Assembly (NCBI GenBank): GCA_945877125.1
Contig: CAMCQT010000007.1
Coordinates: forward strand, 1 to 64,000
From: Candidatus Brevifilum fermentans
GTDB lineage: Bacteria > Chloroflexota > Anaerolineae > Anaerolineales > Villigracilaceae
Length of the DNA: 64,000 nucleotides
Reading direction: 5' to 3'
Positions 17,575-25,758 of this stretch are shown one piece after another. How positions within the stretch are numbered: the first letter of the stretch is position 1; each line of letters begins with the position of its first letter. The notes under the pieces were generated by a model. The model was not told where the DNA came from, ran no database searches, and saw only the letters and a list, made by a program, of their open reading frames with translations. The position numbers were made by a program, and so were the translations under genes.

Positions 17575-17728
17575 TTGCAGTCCTGCCTGAAAATGGGTAA
17601 GATATTAGCGCATGAACAAAATTTTGGCACCAGACCTTTTGTGCATTTTTATGCCATAAGTCGTCAGCCAGCCTGATGGGTACACACGTACCTGCCAGGC
17701 TTTTTTTATCTCATACCAAGGAGAATAA
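17575..17728 (+). promoter_or_regulatory. Promoter and attenuator-like leader of the aminotransferase gene
   Basis: TTGCAG (17575-17580), 17 nt, TAAGAT (17598-17603) form a good sigma-70 promoter with the transcription start near 17610. The transcript would begin almost at an ATG (17612) opening a 15-codon ORF that ends at 17659. It then meets an intrinsic terminator (17670-17707) before the aminotransferase Shine-Dalgarno AAGGAG and ATG at 17729. No promoter fits between the T tract and the start codon (21 nt), so expression must pass the terminator. The sensing mechanism is unknown. Confidence 0.55.
17670..17707 (+). terminator. Intrinsic terminator in the aminotransferase leader
   Basis: AGCCTG-at-GGGTAC-acac-GTACCT-gc-CAGGCT followed by seven T. 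Two stacked 6-bp helices are separated by a 2x2 internal loop. Confidence 0.85.
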
Positions 17729-18973
17729 ATGCAAACACCGTGGGAGTACCGTTACGCACATCGCACTCAAAAAATGGGAAGTTCTGTCATCCGTGAATTG
17801 TTGAAGTTCACCGAACAGCCTGATATTATTTCGTTTGCAGGTGGGCTGCCTGCGCCTGAGGTTTTCCCGGTCAAGGAATTTCAGGAGGCGTGCAATCAGG
17901 TGTTGACCGATCACGGTGCGCAGGCTTTGCAATACAGCACCACCGAAGGTTACCTGCCCCTGCGTGAAATGATCGCGCGGCATAATACGCGTTACAGTGT
18001 GCGGGTCACTGCCGAAAATATTATGATCACATCTGGCTCGCAGCAGGCGCTGGATTTTATCGGCAGGCTGTTTATCAACCGCGGAGATTATATTGTGGTG
18101 GAATCGCCGACCTATCTGGGCGCGTTGCAGGCCTGGAACGCGTACGGCGCGCAATATATTTCTGTACCGTCTGATGAAAACGGCATGATTATGGACAAGT
18201 TGGAGGAGGCGCTTCGCATTGGACCGAAGTTCATTTATATTCTCCCCAATTTCCAAAATCCGTCCGGCTCCACGTTGAGCTTGGAACGCCGCAAGCGATT
18301 GGTGCTGCTGGCAGATCAATACGGAGTGCCGATTGTGGAAGATGATCCGTACGGTCAACTGCGATATGACGGCGATCACATTCCGTCCGTTGCCACGCTC
18401 GACAGCCGCTATCGCAATGACAATGACGGCGAATACACCGGAAGCGTTATTTACCTGAGCACGTTCTCGAAATTGCTCGCGCCGGGCTTGCGCCTGGCAT
18501 GGGTCATCGCTCCGCCGCAGGTGATTCGCAAGCTGGTGATGACCAAGCAAGCCGCTGATTTGCATACCTCATCTTTCAATCAGCATGTGGCGTATGAAGT
18601 TGCCAAAGGCGGATTTTTGGATGAACACGTGAAAGTGATCCGCGCGACGTACAAAGAACGGCGCGATGTGATGATCGAAATGATGGAGGAAATGTTCCCG
18701 ACCGGAGTTAGTTGGACCAAGCCCCTTGGCGGCATGTTCCTGTGGGGCGTGTTACCCGAAAATGTGGACGCAGCCGAGGTGTTGAAGGTGGCAGTGGAAC
18801 GCAAGGTGGCATTCGTCCCCGGCGGGTCTTTCCATCCGAACGGCGGCGGCAAGAATACGATGCGCCTCAATTTCTCGTTCTCAAATCCAGATAATATCCG
18901 CGAGGGAATTGAAAGATTGGGAGTGACTTTGAAAGAGGCGTTGAAAAATGGGGAAAAAGTGGGTGGTGGATAG
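17729..18973 (+). CDS. PLP-dependent class I/II aminotransferase (2-aminoadipate/branched-chain type)
   Basis: 414 residues. FAGGLPAPEVFP and YSTTEGYLPLREMIA at the N-terminus, TSGSQQALDFIGRL, the PNFQNPSG loop, VEDDPYG, and YLSTFSKLLAPGLRLAW with the Schiff-base Lys identify a fold-type I aminotransferase of the LysN/MocR-like branch. Such enzymes act on 2-aminoadipate, leucine or aromatic amino acids; the sequence alone does not decide. AAGGAG precedes the ATG. A terminator-containing leader lies immediately upstream, so the gene is probably controlled by attenuation. Confidence 0.88.
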   Translation: MQTPWEYRYAHRTQKMGSSVIRELLKFTEQPDIISFAGGLPAPEVFPVKEFQEACNQVLTDHGAQALQYSTTEGYLPLREMIARHNTRYSVRVTAENIMITSGSQQALDFIGRLFINRGDYIVVESPTYLGALQAWNAYGAQYISVPSDENGMIMDKLEEALRIGPKFIYILPNFQNPSGSTLSLERRKRLVLLADQYGVPIVEDDPYGQLRYDGDHIPSVATLDSRYRNDNDGEYTGSVIYLSTFSKLLAPGLRLAWVIAPPQVIRKLVMTKQAADLHTSSFNQHVAYEVAKGGFLDEHVKVIRATYKERRDVMIEMMEEMFPTGVSWTKPLGGMFLWGVLPENVDAAEVLKVAVERKVAFVPGGSFHPNGGGKNTMRLNFSFSNPDNIREGIERLGVTLKEALKNGEKVGGG

Positions 18974-18981
18974 TGGGGTAG

Positions 18982-19038
18982 TGAGTAGTGGATAGTAGGT
19001 GGTGAGTAGTGGGTAGTAATAAGTGAGAAGTAAAAAGT
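18982..19038. repeat. Long degenerate heptad array after the aminotransferase
   Basis: GT ends every unit at 18982, 18989, 18996 and so on to 19038, giving eight consecutive 7-bp steps while the other positions vary (GAGTAGT, GGATAGT, AGGTGGT, GAGTAGT, GGGTAGT, AATAAGT, GAGAAGT, AAAAAGT). A shifted pair of units precedes it. Confidence 0.8.
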
Positions 19039-19066
19039 CGAAGGCACACTGCCTTCGACTTTTTTT
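19032..19066. terminator. Bidirectional terminator between convergent genes
   Basis: AAAAAGTCGAAGGC-acact-GCCTTCGACTTTTTT. It serves the aminotransferase (+) and the malic enzyme gene (-). TTCATCC-type heptads follow at 19065-19085. Confidence 0.85.
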
Positions 19067-19106
19067 CATCCTTCATCTTTCACGCGAAGCGTTCATCCTT
19101 TGCCTT

Positions 19107-20456
19107 TCATTCCTCCACATACGGCACGTACTCTGCGCGGGCAATGCCTTGTTTGATGGCAGTCTCAGCCACGGCGCGGGCCACGGCACGATGAACTTTT
19201 TTATCCAGCGGGCTGGGCACCAACTCACCGGGCGGGGTCATCTCGGCGATGACGTGCGCGGCGGCCAGCAGCATTTCGTGCGTGATGCGCGGCGCGTTCG
19301 CATCCACGGCGCCGCGGAAGATGCCGGGGAACCCCAAAACATTGTTCACCGATTTCCCATCCGCGGCGAAAGCGGCGCCGTGTTCCATCGCAACCTCGGG
19401 GTCGATCTCAGCGTTCGGGTTCGACAGCGCGAGAATCACCTGCCCCTTGCGAACCATTTCAGGTTTGATCAGGTTCGACACGCCCGTGGTGGCGATCACG
19501 ATGTCACATTTTTCCATGATCTCTTTCAGGTTGGATTTGATGCCGCCAGCTTTTTCAAAATGATCCAACGCTGCCGGATTCAAATCCGCGCCGTAAACTG
19601 GATTGCCCGTTAGGCGCATCATCATCTGCCCGATGGCATGGCCGGCCGCCCCAAGCCCGATCTGCCCGATGACAGCTTTGTTCAAGTCGGTGCCGGTCTC
19701 GCGCGCCGCGTTGATTAATGCCGCCGTACAAACCACTGCCGTGCCGTGCTGGTCATCGTGGAAGACGGGAATGTCAAGCATGGCTTGCAATCTTTCCTCG
19801 ATCTCAAAACAGCGCGGCGCGGAGATATCCTCCAGTTGAATGGCGGCGAAGGTCGGTGAGATGGCATAAATTGCGGCGATGATCTCTTCGGTGTCTTTCG
19901 TGTTCAACAAAATGGGAATGCCCGAAAGCCCAACCAGTGTTTCCATGAGCATGGCTTTGCCTTCCATGACAGGCATACTGGCCAGCGGACCAATATCCCC
20001 AAGTCCAAGCACTGCGGTGCCGTCTGAAACGATGGCAACCATGTGACTGATGCTGGTGTACAGCCGCGCCTGCGATGGGTCTTTGGCGATCCGCAAGCAA
20101 ACTTCTGCCACTCCGGGCGTGTAAACACGGCGCAGTGTGGCCAATGAGTCGATCTTGTACCGCGAGCGGATGGCGATCTTTCCCTTTTGATGGAGTTCCA
20201 GCACTTCGTCGCGGACTTCAAGCACGCGCGTGCCTTCGTTATTCCGCATGGCTTCGAGGATCGCTTCAAGGTGCGCTTCATCCTCGGCGGTGATGGTGAT
20301 GTCGCGCACCACATTCTGTGAGGTTTCGGTCAACAGCACAAGGCTGCCGGTGTTGCCGCCGGCTTCTGCAATGACGGTCAGCAGTTTGCCAAGCACGCCT
20401 TTCTTCTGCGAATTGCGCACACGTACCGTGCGGATGAGTTTTCGTTCCCAAGCCAT
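19107..20456 (-). CDS. NAD-type malic enzyme with N-terminal ACT domain
   Basis: 449 residues. Residues ~8-85 form an ACT-like regulatory domain (IRTVRVRNSQKKGVLGKLLT...). The malic enzyme body has YTPGVAEVC, VSDGTAVLGLGDIGP, EGKAML, FHDDQHGTAVV and a dinucleotide fold GQIGLGAAGHAIGQMM. It oxidatively decarboxylates malate to pyruvate; the ACT domain suggests allosteric control by a small metabolite such as an amino acid. AAAGGAGTGATCC is a strong Shine-Dalgarno. The gene is convergent with the aminotransferase. Confidence 0.92.
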   Translation of the reverse strand: MAWERKLIRTVRVRNSQKKGVLGKLLTVIAEAGGNTGSLVLLTETSQNVVRDITITAEDEAHLEAILEAMRNNEGTRVLEVRDEVLELHQKGKIAIRSRYKIDSLATLRRVYTPGVAEVCLRIAKDPSQARLYTSISHMVAIVSDGTAVLGLGDIGPLASMPVMEGKAMLMETLVGLSGIPILLNTKDTEEIIAAIYAISPTFAAIQLEDISAPRCFEIEERLQAMLDIPVFHDDQHGTAVVCTAALINAARETGTDLNKAVIGQIGLGAAGHAIGQMMMRLTGNPVYGADLNPAALDHFEKAGGIKSNLKEIMEKCDIVIATTGVSNLIKPEMVRKGQVILALSNPNAEIDPEVAMEHGAAFAADGKSVNNVLGFPGIFRGAVDANAPRITHEMLLAAAHVIAEMTPPGELVPSPLDKKVHRAVARAVAETAIKQGIARAEYVPYVEE

Positions 20457-20508
20457 GGATCACTCCTTTTGTCTATTCGTTCGGGGCGAAGAATATTTTC
20501 ATATCCAT

Positions 20509-20549
20509 TCTAAAACAAACACCGCGAAATCTCAAATTATTCGCGGTGT
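20509..20549 (-). terminator. Terminator downstream of the moaA-HAD operon
   Basis: On the minus strand ACACCGCGAA...TTCGCGGTGT is followed by TTGTTTT. It lies between the HAD gene end and the malic enzyme start, so it probably insulates the two transcripts. Confidence 0.7.
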
Positions 20550-20560
20550 GGGTGGAAGAT

Positions 20561-20715
20561 AATTCCGAAGGAGTGAAATGATTATAGCTTTGTGTGAAGT
20601 GGAAGCACAAACCCCAAAGGGGTGTCATTTTTTCTTACGTAGATCATGACACCCCTTCGGGGTTGGAATGGATATTTGCATGACGTTCTACAATCGTTTC
20701 ATCCCTTCGGGATTG
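20561..20715. repeat. Composite CCGAAGG palindromic element, copy 2
   Basis: Same nested design as 8839-8990: TTCCGAAGGAGTGAAATGATTA at the left, inner CCCCAAAGGGGTGTCAT / ATGACACCCCTTCGGGG, and CATCCCTTCGGGATTGG at the right. About 155 bp. It fills most of the gap between malic enzyme and HAD genes. Confidence 0.85.
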
Positions 20716-20751
20716 GATTTTAGGCATGTCAATATTTTTGGGGGCGCATCA

Positions 20752-20782
20752 GACTTCCGAAGTCTTCAAGACTTCGGAAGTC
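20752..20782. repeat. ACTTCCGA palindrome, copy 2
   Basis: GACTTCCGAAGTC-ttcaa-GACTTCGGAAGTC, nearly identical to 14313-14343. The remaining sequence up to the HAD stop codon at 20859 shows no gene. Confidence 0.8.
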
Positions 20783-20858
20783 TCACTTACCCGACTTTTT
20801 GAGAGGATACAAAAAATAGCCCAAAGTCCTTTTCATCTGTTTTTATCTGTGGTTCACG

Positions 20859-21584
20859 TTACGTAACATCAATTAGCAATGCGGGAATTTCCGCAAAGGA
20901 TTTGATGATCGTGCAGTCTGCATCAGGGAAGAGACTGCTTGGGTCGTAGAGAACAGGCGTCAGACCGGCGCGCTGCGAGCCGACAATATCGGCAAAATAG
21001 TTGTCGCCGACGTACATCGTCTCGTGTGCGCAGGTCCCGGCTAATTCGAGGGCGCGTTCAAAAATAAGTGCGTCGGGTTTGAAGGAATTTATTTCTCCAC
21101 CCCATAGAAAAAACTGAAAGTAGCAATCCAGATTCAGTTTTTGCATTTCTTCCTGATATGGAGATTCGCGATTGGAAACCATGCCCAGCATGTACCCCGA
21201 TTCTTTCAGGAATTTCAAAAGGGTGCGGGCATCTTCGGGTACATGCGTTTCGGGCTGATAGGCTTTGCTCATGTGCGCTGAAACGCTGGGCGCCATTTCG
21301 GCAGACCGGACCGGGTCAATGCCAGATGCGATCAAACGCTGCCGTGCAAAGTTGACCCAAAAGCCTTTTGAGTCATCGCCGAAAGTTTTGGAGTCCGCTT
21401 GAATTTCTGGCGAGTGGGCAAAATAATAATGTGTCCAATGCTCGGCGCGGATTCTTTCCGCGTCTGATATTTGAAAGCCGAGACTTCTGAGGTACTCCAT
21501 AAAAACCTCCCCGGAAGAGGGGAGGTGATGAAAAAGCGTGCCGTCGAGGTCAAATAGAATTGCTTTGATCTTCTTCATAGCCAT
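20859..21584 (-). CDS. HAD-superfamily phosphatase
   Basis: 241 residues. ILFDLDGTLFHH holds the nucleophile Asp and the acid/base Asp. LGMVSNRESP gives motif II Ser, SFKPDALIFE the motif III Lys, and MYVGDNYFADIVGSQRAG motif IV. A phosphoglycolate-phosphatase-like enzyme with a helical cap, substrate unknown. GGAGG sits 9 nt before the ATG at 21584 (MAMKKIK); a longer frame upstream is ignored. It starts 5 nt after the moaA stop and its Shine-Dalgarno lies in the moaA end, so the two are co-translated. Confidence 0.88.
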   Translation of the reverse strand: MAMKKIKAILFDLDGTLFHHLPSSGEVFMEYLRSLGFQISDAERIRAEHWTHYYFAHSPEIQADSKTFGDDSKGFWVNFARQRLIASGIDPVRSAEMAPSVSAHMSKAYQPETHVPEDARTLLKFLKESGYMLGMVSNRESPYQEEMQKLNLDCYFQFFLWGGEINSFKPDALIFERALELAGTCAHETMYVGDNYFADIVGSQRAGLTPVLYDPSSLFPDADCTIIKSFAEIPALLIDVT

Positions 21585-21589
21585 GTGAG

Positions 21590-22570
21590 TTATCCTCCAA
21601 TTTCGCTCATGATGCGGTTCAACGGAATGACTCCATCCGCCAGACCGTGCCCCCAGGGTTTTTCCCAAACGCCGTCGAGCAGGAGTTTGCGTAATTCATC
21701 GAGTGATGCACCGGCGCGCATGGGCGTGAGCAGGTCTACTTCCTTTTCGCGCAAAAGGCACAGGCGTAGTTTCCCATCAGATGTGAGGCGGGCGCGCGTG
21801 CAAGCTGAACAAAATGGATGCGTGACCGATGAAATAAAGCCGAGGTTGCCTTTGGCGTGCGGGATGTGGAAGACCTGCGCTTCGCCGTCCAGTTTGCCGT
21901 CGTTGGCGATTTCGAGTTTGCCAAATTCAGATTCAATATTGTGCTGAATTTGTTTCATGGTGATGACCTGGTTGACTTGAATATCTGTTGCGCCGGCGAA
22001 GGGCATCATTTCGATAAATCGCATCTGCCAGGGATGGTCAACGGTTAGGGCGGCGAGGTCTACAACATCGTCTTCGTTGTAGCCTTTGACCACCACCGCG
22101 TTGAGTTTGACAGGCGTGAGTCCGGCTTTTTCGGCGGCGAGAATGCCTTCCCAAACGTCATCCAGTTTTCCCCAGCGGGTGAGGCGTTTGAACTTGATCG
22201 GGTCAAGCGTATCAATGCTGACATTAACGCGCTGCAAGCCCGCATCTGCCAAAGGTTGAGCCAGCTTCTTGAGCAGCAACCCGTTTGTCGTCATGGAGAC
22301 GGAGCGAATGCCTTCGGTGGAGGCAATGCCGCGTACGAGATTCACCACGTTGGCGCGGACAGTCGGCTCGCCGCCCGTCAAACGGATCTTATCAAAGCCG
22401 AGGCTGGCAAACAGGCGCGTGAAAGTGAGGATTTCGTCATCCTGCATCAGGTCTGCATTTGGGCGGAAGGTCATATCCTCGGGCATGCAATAAATACAGC
22501 GCAAATTGCAATGATCTGTGAGGCTGATGCGTAAATAGTGAATATTTCGTCCAAATCGGTCAATTGCCAT
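21590..22570 (-). CDS. moaA: GTP 3',8-cyclase, molybdenum cofactor synthesis
   Basis: 326 residues. The radical-SAM cluster is CNLRCIYC (Cys21, 25, 28). The second, substrate-binding cluster is in FCSACTRARLTSDGKLRLCL. The C-terminus ends in Gly-Gly (SEIGG), as MoaA needs. It converts GTP to cyclic dehydro-GTP for molybdopterin. CAGGAAAACG before the ATG is a Shine-Dalgarno; TATAAT lies 11 nt upstream. No other moa genes are nearby, and the downstream partner is a HAD phosphatase. Divergent from the PIN-TRAM gene. Confidence 0.95.
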   Translation of the reverse strand: MAIDRFGRNIHYLRISLTDHCNLRCIYCMPEDMTFRPNADLMQDDEILTFTRLFASLGFDKIRLTGGEPTVRANVVNLVRGIASTEGIRSVSMTTNGLLLKKLAQPLADAGLQRVNVSIDTLDPIKFKRLTRWGKLDDVWEGILAAEKAGLTPVKLNAVVVKGYNEDDVVDLAALTVDHPWQMRFIEMMPFAGATDIQVNQVITMKQIQHNIESEFGKLEIANDGKLDGEAQVFHIPHAKGNLGFISSVTHPFCSACTRARLTSDGKLRLCLLREKEVDLLTPMRAGASLDELRKLLLDGVWEKPWGHGLADGVIPLNRIMSEIGG

Positions 22571-22616
22571 CGTTTTCCTGAATTATAACAATATTATATG
22601 AGTTAGACCGGTGCGA

Positions 22617-22645
22617 TTGACGGGTATTATTACCCGTGCTATCAT
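22617..22645 (+). promoter_or_regulatory. Promoter of PIN-TRAM/cysS with embedded palindrome
   Basis: TTGACG (22617-22622), 17 nt, TATCAT (22640-22645). The perfect inverted repeat ACGGGTA-TTAT-TACCCGT (22620-22637) starts in the -35 box and fills the spacer, the place for a repressor or redox-type regulator. Confidence 0.65.
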
Positions 22646-22684
22646 CCTGCAAGCACTTATTTTATTATTTAAAAGGAGTTATTA

Positions 22685-23779
22685 ATGAGTTTCGAATTTA
22701 TTCTTCGTATTATTGGCATGATCGTACTTGGAGTTGTAGGCGGATATTGGGGATTCGACATTTCGAAATCAAACCCAACAACAACAGATGGCTACATTAC
22801 CACTACGACTTTTGGGCTGGTCGGTGCGCTGGCTGGAATTATCCTTACTCCATACTTTACCACACGCCCCGCGCGCGCCATGCGCTCTTTGCTGGGTCGG
22901 ATGGCGGCTGAAAGTTTATTCGCCGGACTGACAGGGTTGGTCGTTGGTTTGTTGATTGCGGCTTTACTTGGCTTTCCACTTTCACTGCTGCCCAAGCCCT
23001 TCGGTGAGGTGCTTCCGTTCGTGGGTGTGCTGATCTTCTCGTACTTTGGCGTTTCACTTTTTGTGATGCGGCAGGGCGATATTATGGGATTATTAAGCGC
23101 CCTCAGCGGACGCAACGGCGAGACCGGCGGGTCTTCCTCATCCTGGACAAATCTCAACCGCAACATCTTACTGGATACCAGCGTCATTATCGACGGGCGC
23201 GTAGCCGACATTGCCCGTACGGGCTTCCTGCCGGGTACGCTGCTCATTCCGCGCTTTGTGTTGAACGAACTGCAATACATCGCGGATTCTCCCGATGGGA
23301 TGCGCCGTCAGCGCGGACGCCGCGGCATGGAAGTTTTGGCTGAGTTGCAAAAACTTCCGAATGTCCTCGTCCGTATTTCGGATATCAACGTGGACGGTGT
23401 GCGCGAAGTGGACGACAAACTGATCGTCCTGGGCAAACAACTCAAGAGTCCGGTGTTGACGAATGATTACAACCTCAACCGCATTGCCGAGTTGCAAGGC
23501 GTGACCGTGCTCAACATCAACGAACTGGCGAACGCCGTCAAATCCGTTGTACTGCCCGGCGAGGCGTTGCGTATCAACATTATGCAGGAAGGCAAGGAAC
23601 ATAGCCAGGGTGTGGGCTACATGGAAGACGGCACCATGGTGGTGGTGGAGAACGGCAAGGAATACATCGGCGAATACATGGATGTGAATATCACCAAGGT
23701 CTTGCAGACCGCCGCCGGCCGCATGATCTTTGGTCGTGTGGATGAAGAGGGCTCGAAGAAAAATAATAAGGGAAAGTAA
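22685..23779 (+). CDS. Membrane-anchored PIN-TRAM domain protein (YacL-like)
   Basis: 364 residues. Four membrane segments come first (residues ~5-140), then a PIN nuclease domain opening with ILLDTSVIIDGRVADIARTG and carrying further acidic residues in VDDKLIVLGKQL and LTNDYNLN, then a TRAM RNA-binding domain (GVGYMEDGTMVVVENG...). This is the YacL/Ycf-like layout seen in Gram-positives and cyanobacteria; RNA cleavage at the membrane is likely but not established. AAAAGGAG gives a strong Shine-Dalgarno. It precedes cysS. Its stop TAA lies in the first unit of a heptad array. Confidence 0.88.
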   Translation: MSFEFILRIIGMIVLGVVGGYWGFDISKSNPTTTDGYITTTTFGLVGALAGIILTPYFTTRPARAMRSLLGRMAAESLFAGLTGLVVGLLIAALLGFPLSLLPKPFGEVLPFVGVLIFSYFGVSLFVMRQGDIMGLLSALSGRNGETGGSSSSWTNLNRNILLDTSVIIDGRVADIARTGFLPGTLLIPRFVLNELQYIADSPDGMRRQRGRRGMEVLAELQKLPNVLVRISDINVDGVREVDDKLIVLGKQLKSPVLTNDYNLNRIAELQGVTVLNINELANAVKSVVLPGEALRINIMQEGKEHSQGVGYMEDGTMVVVENGKEYIGEYMDVNITKVLQTAAGRMIFGRVDEEGSKKNNKGK

Positions 23780-23840
23780 GAAGTAAAAAGTAATCAGTAA
23801 TCAGTGAACAGGGCGTACAAGATGCGCCCTGTTTTTATTT
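23776..23840 (+). terminator. Heptad array and terminator after the PIN-TRAM gene
   Basis: GTAAGAA, GTAAAAA, GTAATCA, GTAATCA, GTGAACA (23776-23810), the first unit containing the stop codon, then ACAGGGCG-tacaagat-GCGCCCTGT with TTTTATTTT. It should limit read-through into cysS. Confidence 0.8.
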
Positions 23841-23956
23841 TGCTCATGCAAATTCCTTTCATCTGCGTTCATCTGTGGTTAAAATAGAGTAACGCTTAAA
23901 TCTTTTACACCTTATAAACCTCAGATACATCAGAAACCTTTGTAAAAGGGAACCCC

Positions 23957-25354
23957 ATGTTAAAAATCTACAACACCCTCAGCCGCAAGACAGAAGAATT
24001 TCAAACCCTCGAACCGAACCTCGTAAAAATGTACGTCTGCGGAGTGACGGTTTACAACGACGCGCATGTCGGGCACGCCATGTCGGCGCTGGTCTTTGAC
24101 ATCATCCGCCGCTATCTTGAATATCGCGGATACACCGTCAAGCACGTCATGAACTACACCGACGTGGACGACAAGATCATCAACCGCGCGAAGGCACTCA
24201 ACGAAGACCCGCTCAAACTTTCGCAGCGCTACATTCAAGATTACGCCAACGACCTCGTCAGCTTGAACGTGCTTCCGGCCACCGCCAATCCGCAGGTTAG
24301 CAAGACCATGCCAGACATCATCAAGTTCATCACTGGACTCATAGAAAAGAGACACGCTTACGCCGCGACCAATGGCGATGTCTATTTCAGCGTGACCAGT
24401 GACGAAGGGTACGGCAAACTCTCCGGCCGCAAGCTGGACGACATGCAAGCCGGTTCGCGCATCGAAGTGGAGGAAGCCAAGACCCACCCGATGGACTTCG
24501 CGCTTTGGAAAGTCGCCAAGGAAGGCGAAATCTCATGGGACAGTCCCTGGGGCAAAGGACGCCCGGGCTGGCACATCGAATGCTCGGCCATGAACCTCGC
24601 TGAACTCGGCGAGCAGATCGACATCCACGGCGGCGGCAATGACCTGATCTTCCCGCACCACGAAAACGAAATCGCGCAAAGCGAGTGCTACACCGGCAAG
24701 GAATTTTCGCGCTACTGGGTTCACAACGGAATGTTGCAGCTCGGCGGCGAGAAGATGTCCAAGTCGCTCGGCAACATTGTCAGCATCAAGGAATTTTTAT
24801 CCAAACGTGAAGCGGATGTGATGCGGATGCTGGTCTTGAACGGCACCTATCGCGCGCCCCTGCTTTTCAATGATGACACGCTCGACGCCGCGCAGAAGAA
24901 TGTGGAACGCCTCAAATCTGCCCTGCGACCTGCTTCTGTTTCTGCCAGCGGACTCAGCCCCGAGGCAGTTTCAGCCATCGCCTCCACCGCCGAAACCGCA
25001 AAAACAAACTTCACCGAAGCCATGGACAGTGACTTCAACACCGCCGGTGCCATCGCCGCCTTGTTCGAACTGAGCAAGATCATCAACAACGCGCGTGACA
25101 GCGGAGCGAACAACGAGCAGCTCAAACCCGCGCAAGCCACCTTCCGTGAACTCTCCGGTGTGCTCGGACTCAAACTCGAAGAGAAGCAAGGCTCCGGTGA
25201 TGCAGACGCCTTCATCAACCTGCTGATCGAAGTCCGCGCCGAAGTACGCAAGCAAAAACTCTGGGCGCTCTCCGACCAGATCCGCGACAAGTTGAAGGAA
25301 CTCAACATCACCATCGAAGACAGCAAGGATGGCACGACCTGGCGTCATGCGTAG
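23957..25354 (+). CDS. cysS: Cysteinyl-tRNA synthetase
   Basis: 465 residues. MYVCGVTVYNDAHVGHAMS has the zinc Cys and the HIGH-type motif. WHIECSAMN and HHENEIAQSE give the other zinc ligands. EKMSKSLGN is the KMSKS loop. C-terminal DALR-type helical domain. It charges tRNA-Cys. Length normal for the family. A class I synthetase with the expected Cys-specific ligands, so confidence is high. The upstream gap (23841-23956) has no clear Shine-Dalgarno next to the ATG (GGGAACCCC). Confidence 0.96.
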   Translation: MLKIYNTLSRKTEEFQTLEPNLVKMYVCGVTVYNDAHVGHAMSALVFDIIRRYLEYRGYTVKHVMNYTDVDDKIINRAKALNEDPLKLSQRYIQDYANDLVSLNVLPATANPQVSKTMPDIIKFITGLIEKRHAYAATNGDVYFSVTSDEGYGKLSGRKLDDMQAGSRIEVEEAKTHPMDFALWKVAKEGEISWDSPWGKGRPGWHIECSAMNLAELGEQIDIHGGGNDLIFPHHENEIAQSECYTGKEFSRYWVHNGMLQLGGEKMSKSLGNIVSIKEFLSKREADVMRMLVLNGTYRAPLLFNDDTLDAAQKNVERLKSALRPASVSASGLSPEAVSAIASTAETAKTNFTEAMDSDFNTAGAIAALFELSKIINNARDSGANNEQLKPAQATFRELSGVLGLKLEEKQGSGDADAFINLLIEVRAEVRKQKLWALSDQIRDKLKELNITIEDSKDGTTWRHA

Positions 25355-25389
25355 GGTGGGGGATAGGTAAAAAGTAATAAGTAAAAAGG

Positions 25390-25424
25390 ACTTCCGAGGC
25401 GTTGGCTTCGGAAGTTTTTATTTT
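25390..25424 (+). terminator. Terminator after cysS, left copy of a 35-bp direct repeat
   Basis: ACTTCCGAGGCG-ttgg-CTTCGGAAGT followed by TTTTATTTT. It is identical over 35 bp to 25703-25737. Heptads GTAAAAA, GTAATAA, GTAAAAA precede it (25367-25387). Confidence 0.85.
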
Positions 25425-25446
25425 TCCACATGCTATAATTATGATT

Positions 25447-25686
25447 ATGAATAACGATGAGATTCGTTTCCACCTGCGTGACCGCTGGAAAGCCGTTGAA
25501 GAAATCGAACGGCAGGAGTTGCGTGCGTCCACGATTCAAGAGAATTGGAAAAAGCTCAATGCCATTGTGCGCTTTGCTGTTGAAACAGGTATGAAACGTG
25601 AAGATGATGATGGGGAAATGGAGGTGTACATGCGGTGGGCAAAAATAAAGGAAAAATACGAATCAGGGGAATGGGACGGAAAATAA
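25447..25686 (+). CDS. Small hypothetical protein
   Basis: 79 residues, highly charged and helical (RFHLRDRWKAVEEIERQELR, then WKKLNAIVRFAVETGM, ending in an acidic EDDDGEMEVYMRWAKIKEKY). No family recognised. TATAAT (25434-25439) ends 7 nt before this ATG with no Shine-Dalgarno: leaderless. An in-frame ATG two codons earlier (25441) is too close to the -10 box. The gene is flanked by two identical 35-bp terminators and lies next to the restriction-modification island. Confidence 0.65.
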   Translation: MNNDEIRFHLRDRWKAVEEIERQELRASTIQENWKKLNAIVRFAVETGMKREDDDGEMEVYMRWAKIKEKYESGEWDGK

Positions 25687-25702
25687 TAATCGAATTATAA
25701 AA

Positions 25703-25737
25703 ACTTCCGAGGCGTTGGCTTCGGAAGTTTTTATTTT
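25703..25737 (+). terminator. Terminator, right copy of the 35-bp direct repeat
   Basis: Identical to 25390-25424. It separates the small hypothetical gene from the restriction-modification genes. Confidence 0.85.
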
Positions 25738-25758
25738 ACAAGTATGTTACTCAAAGTG

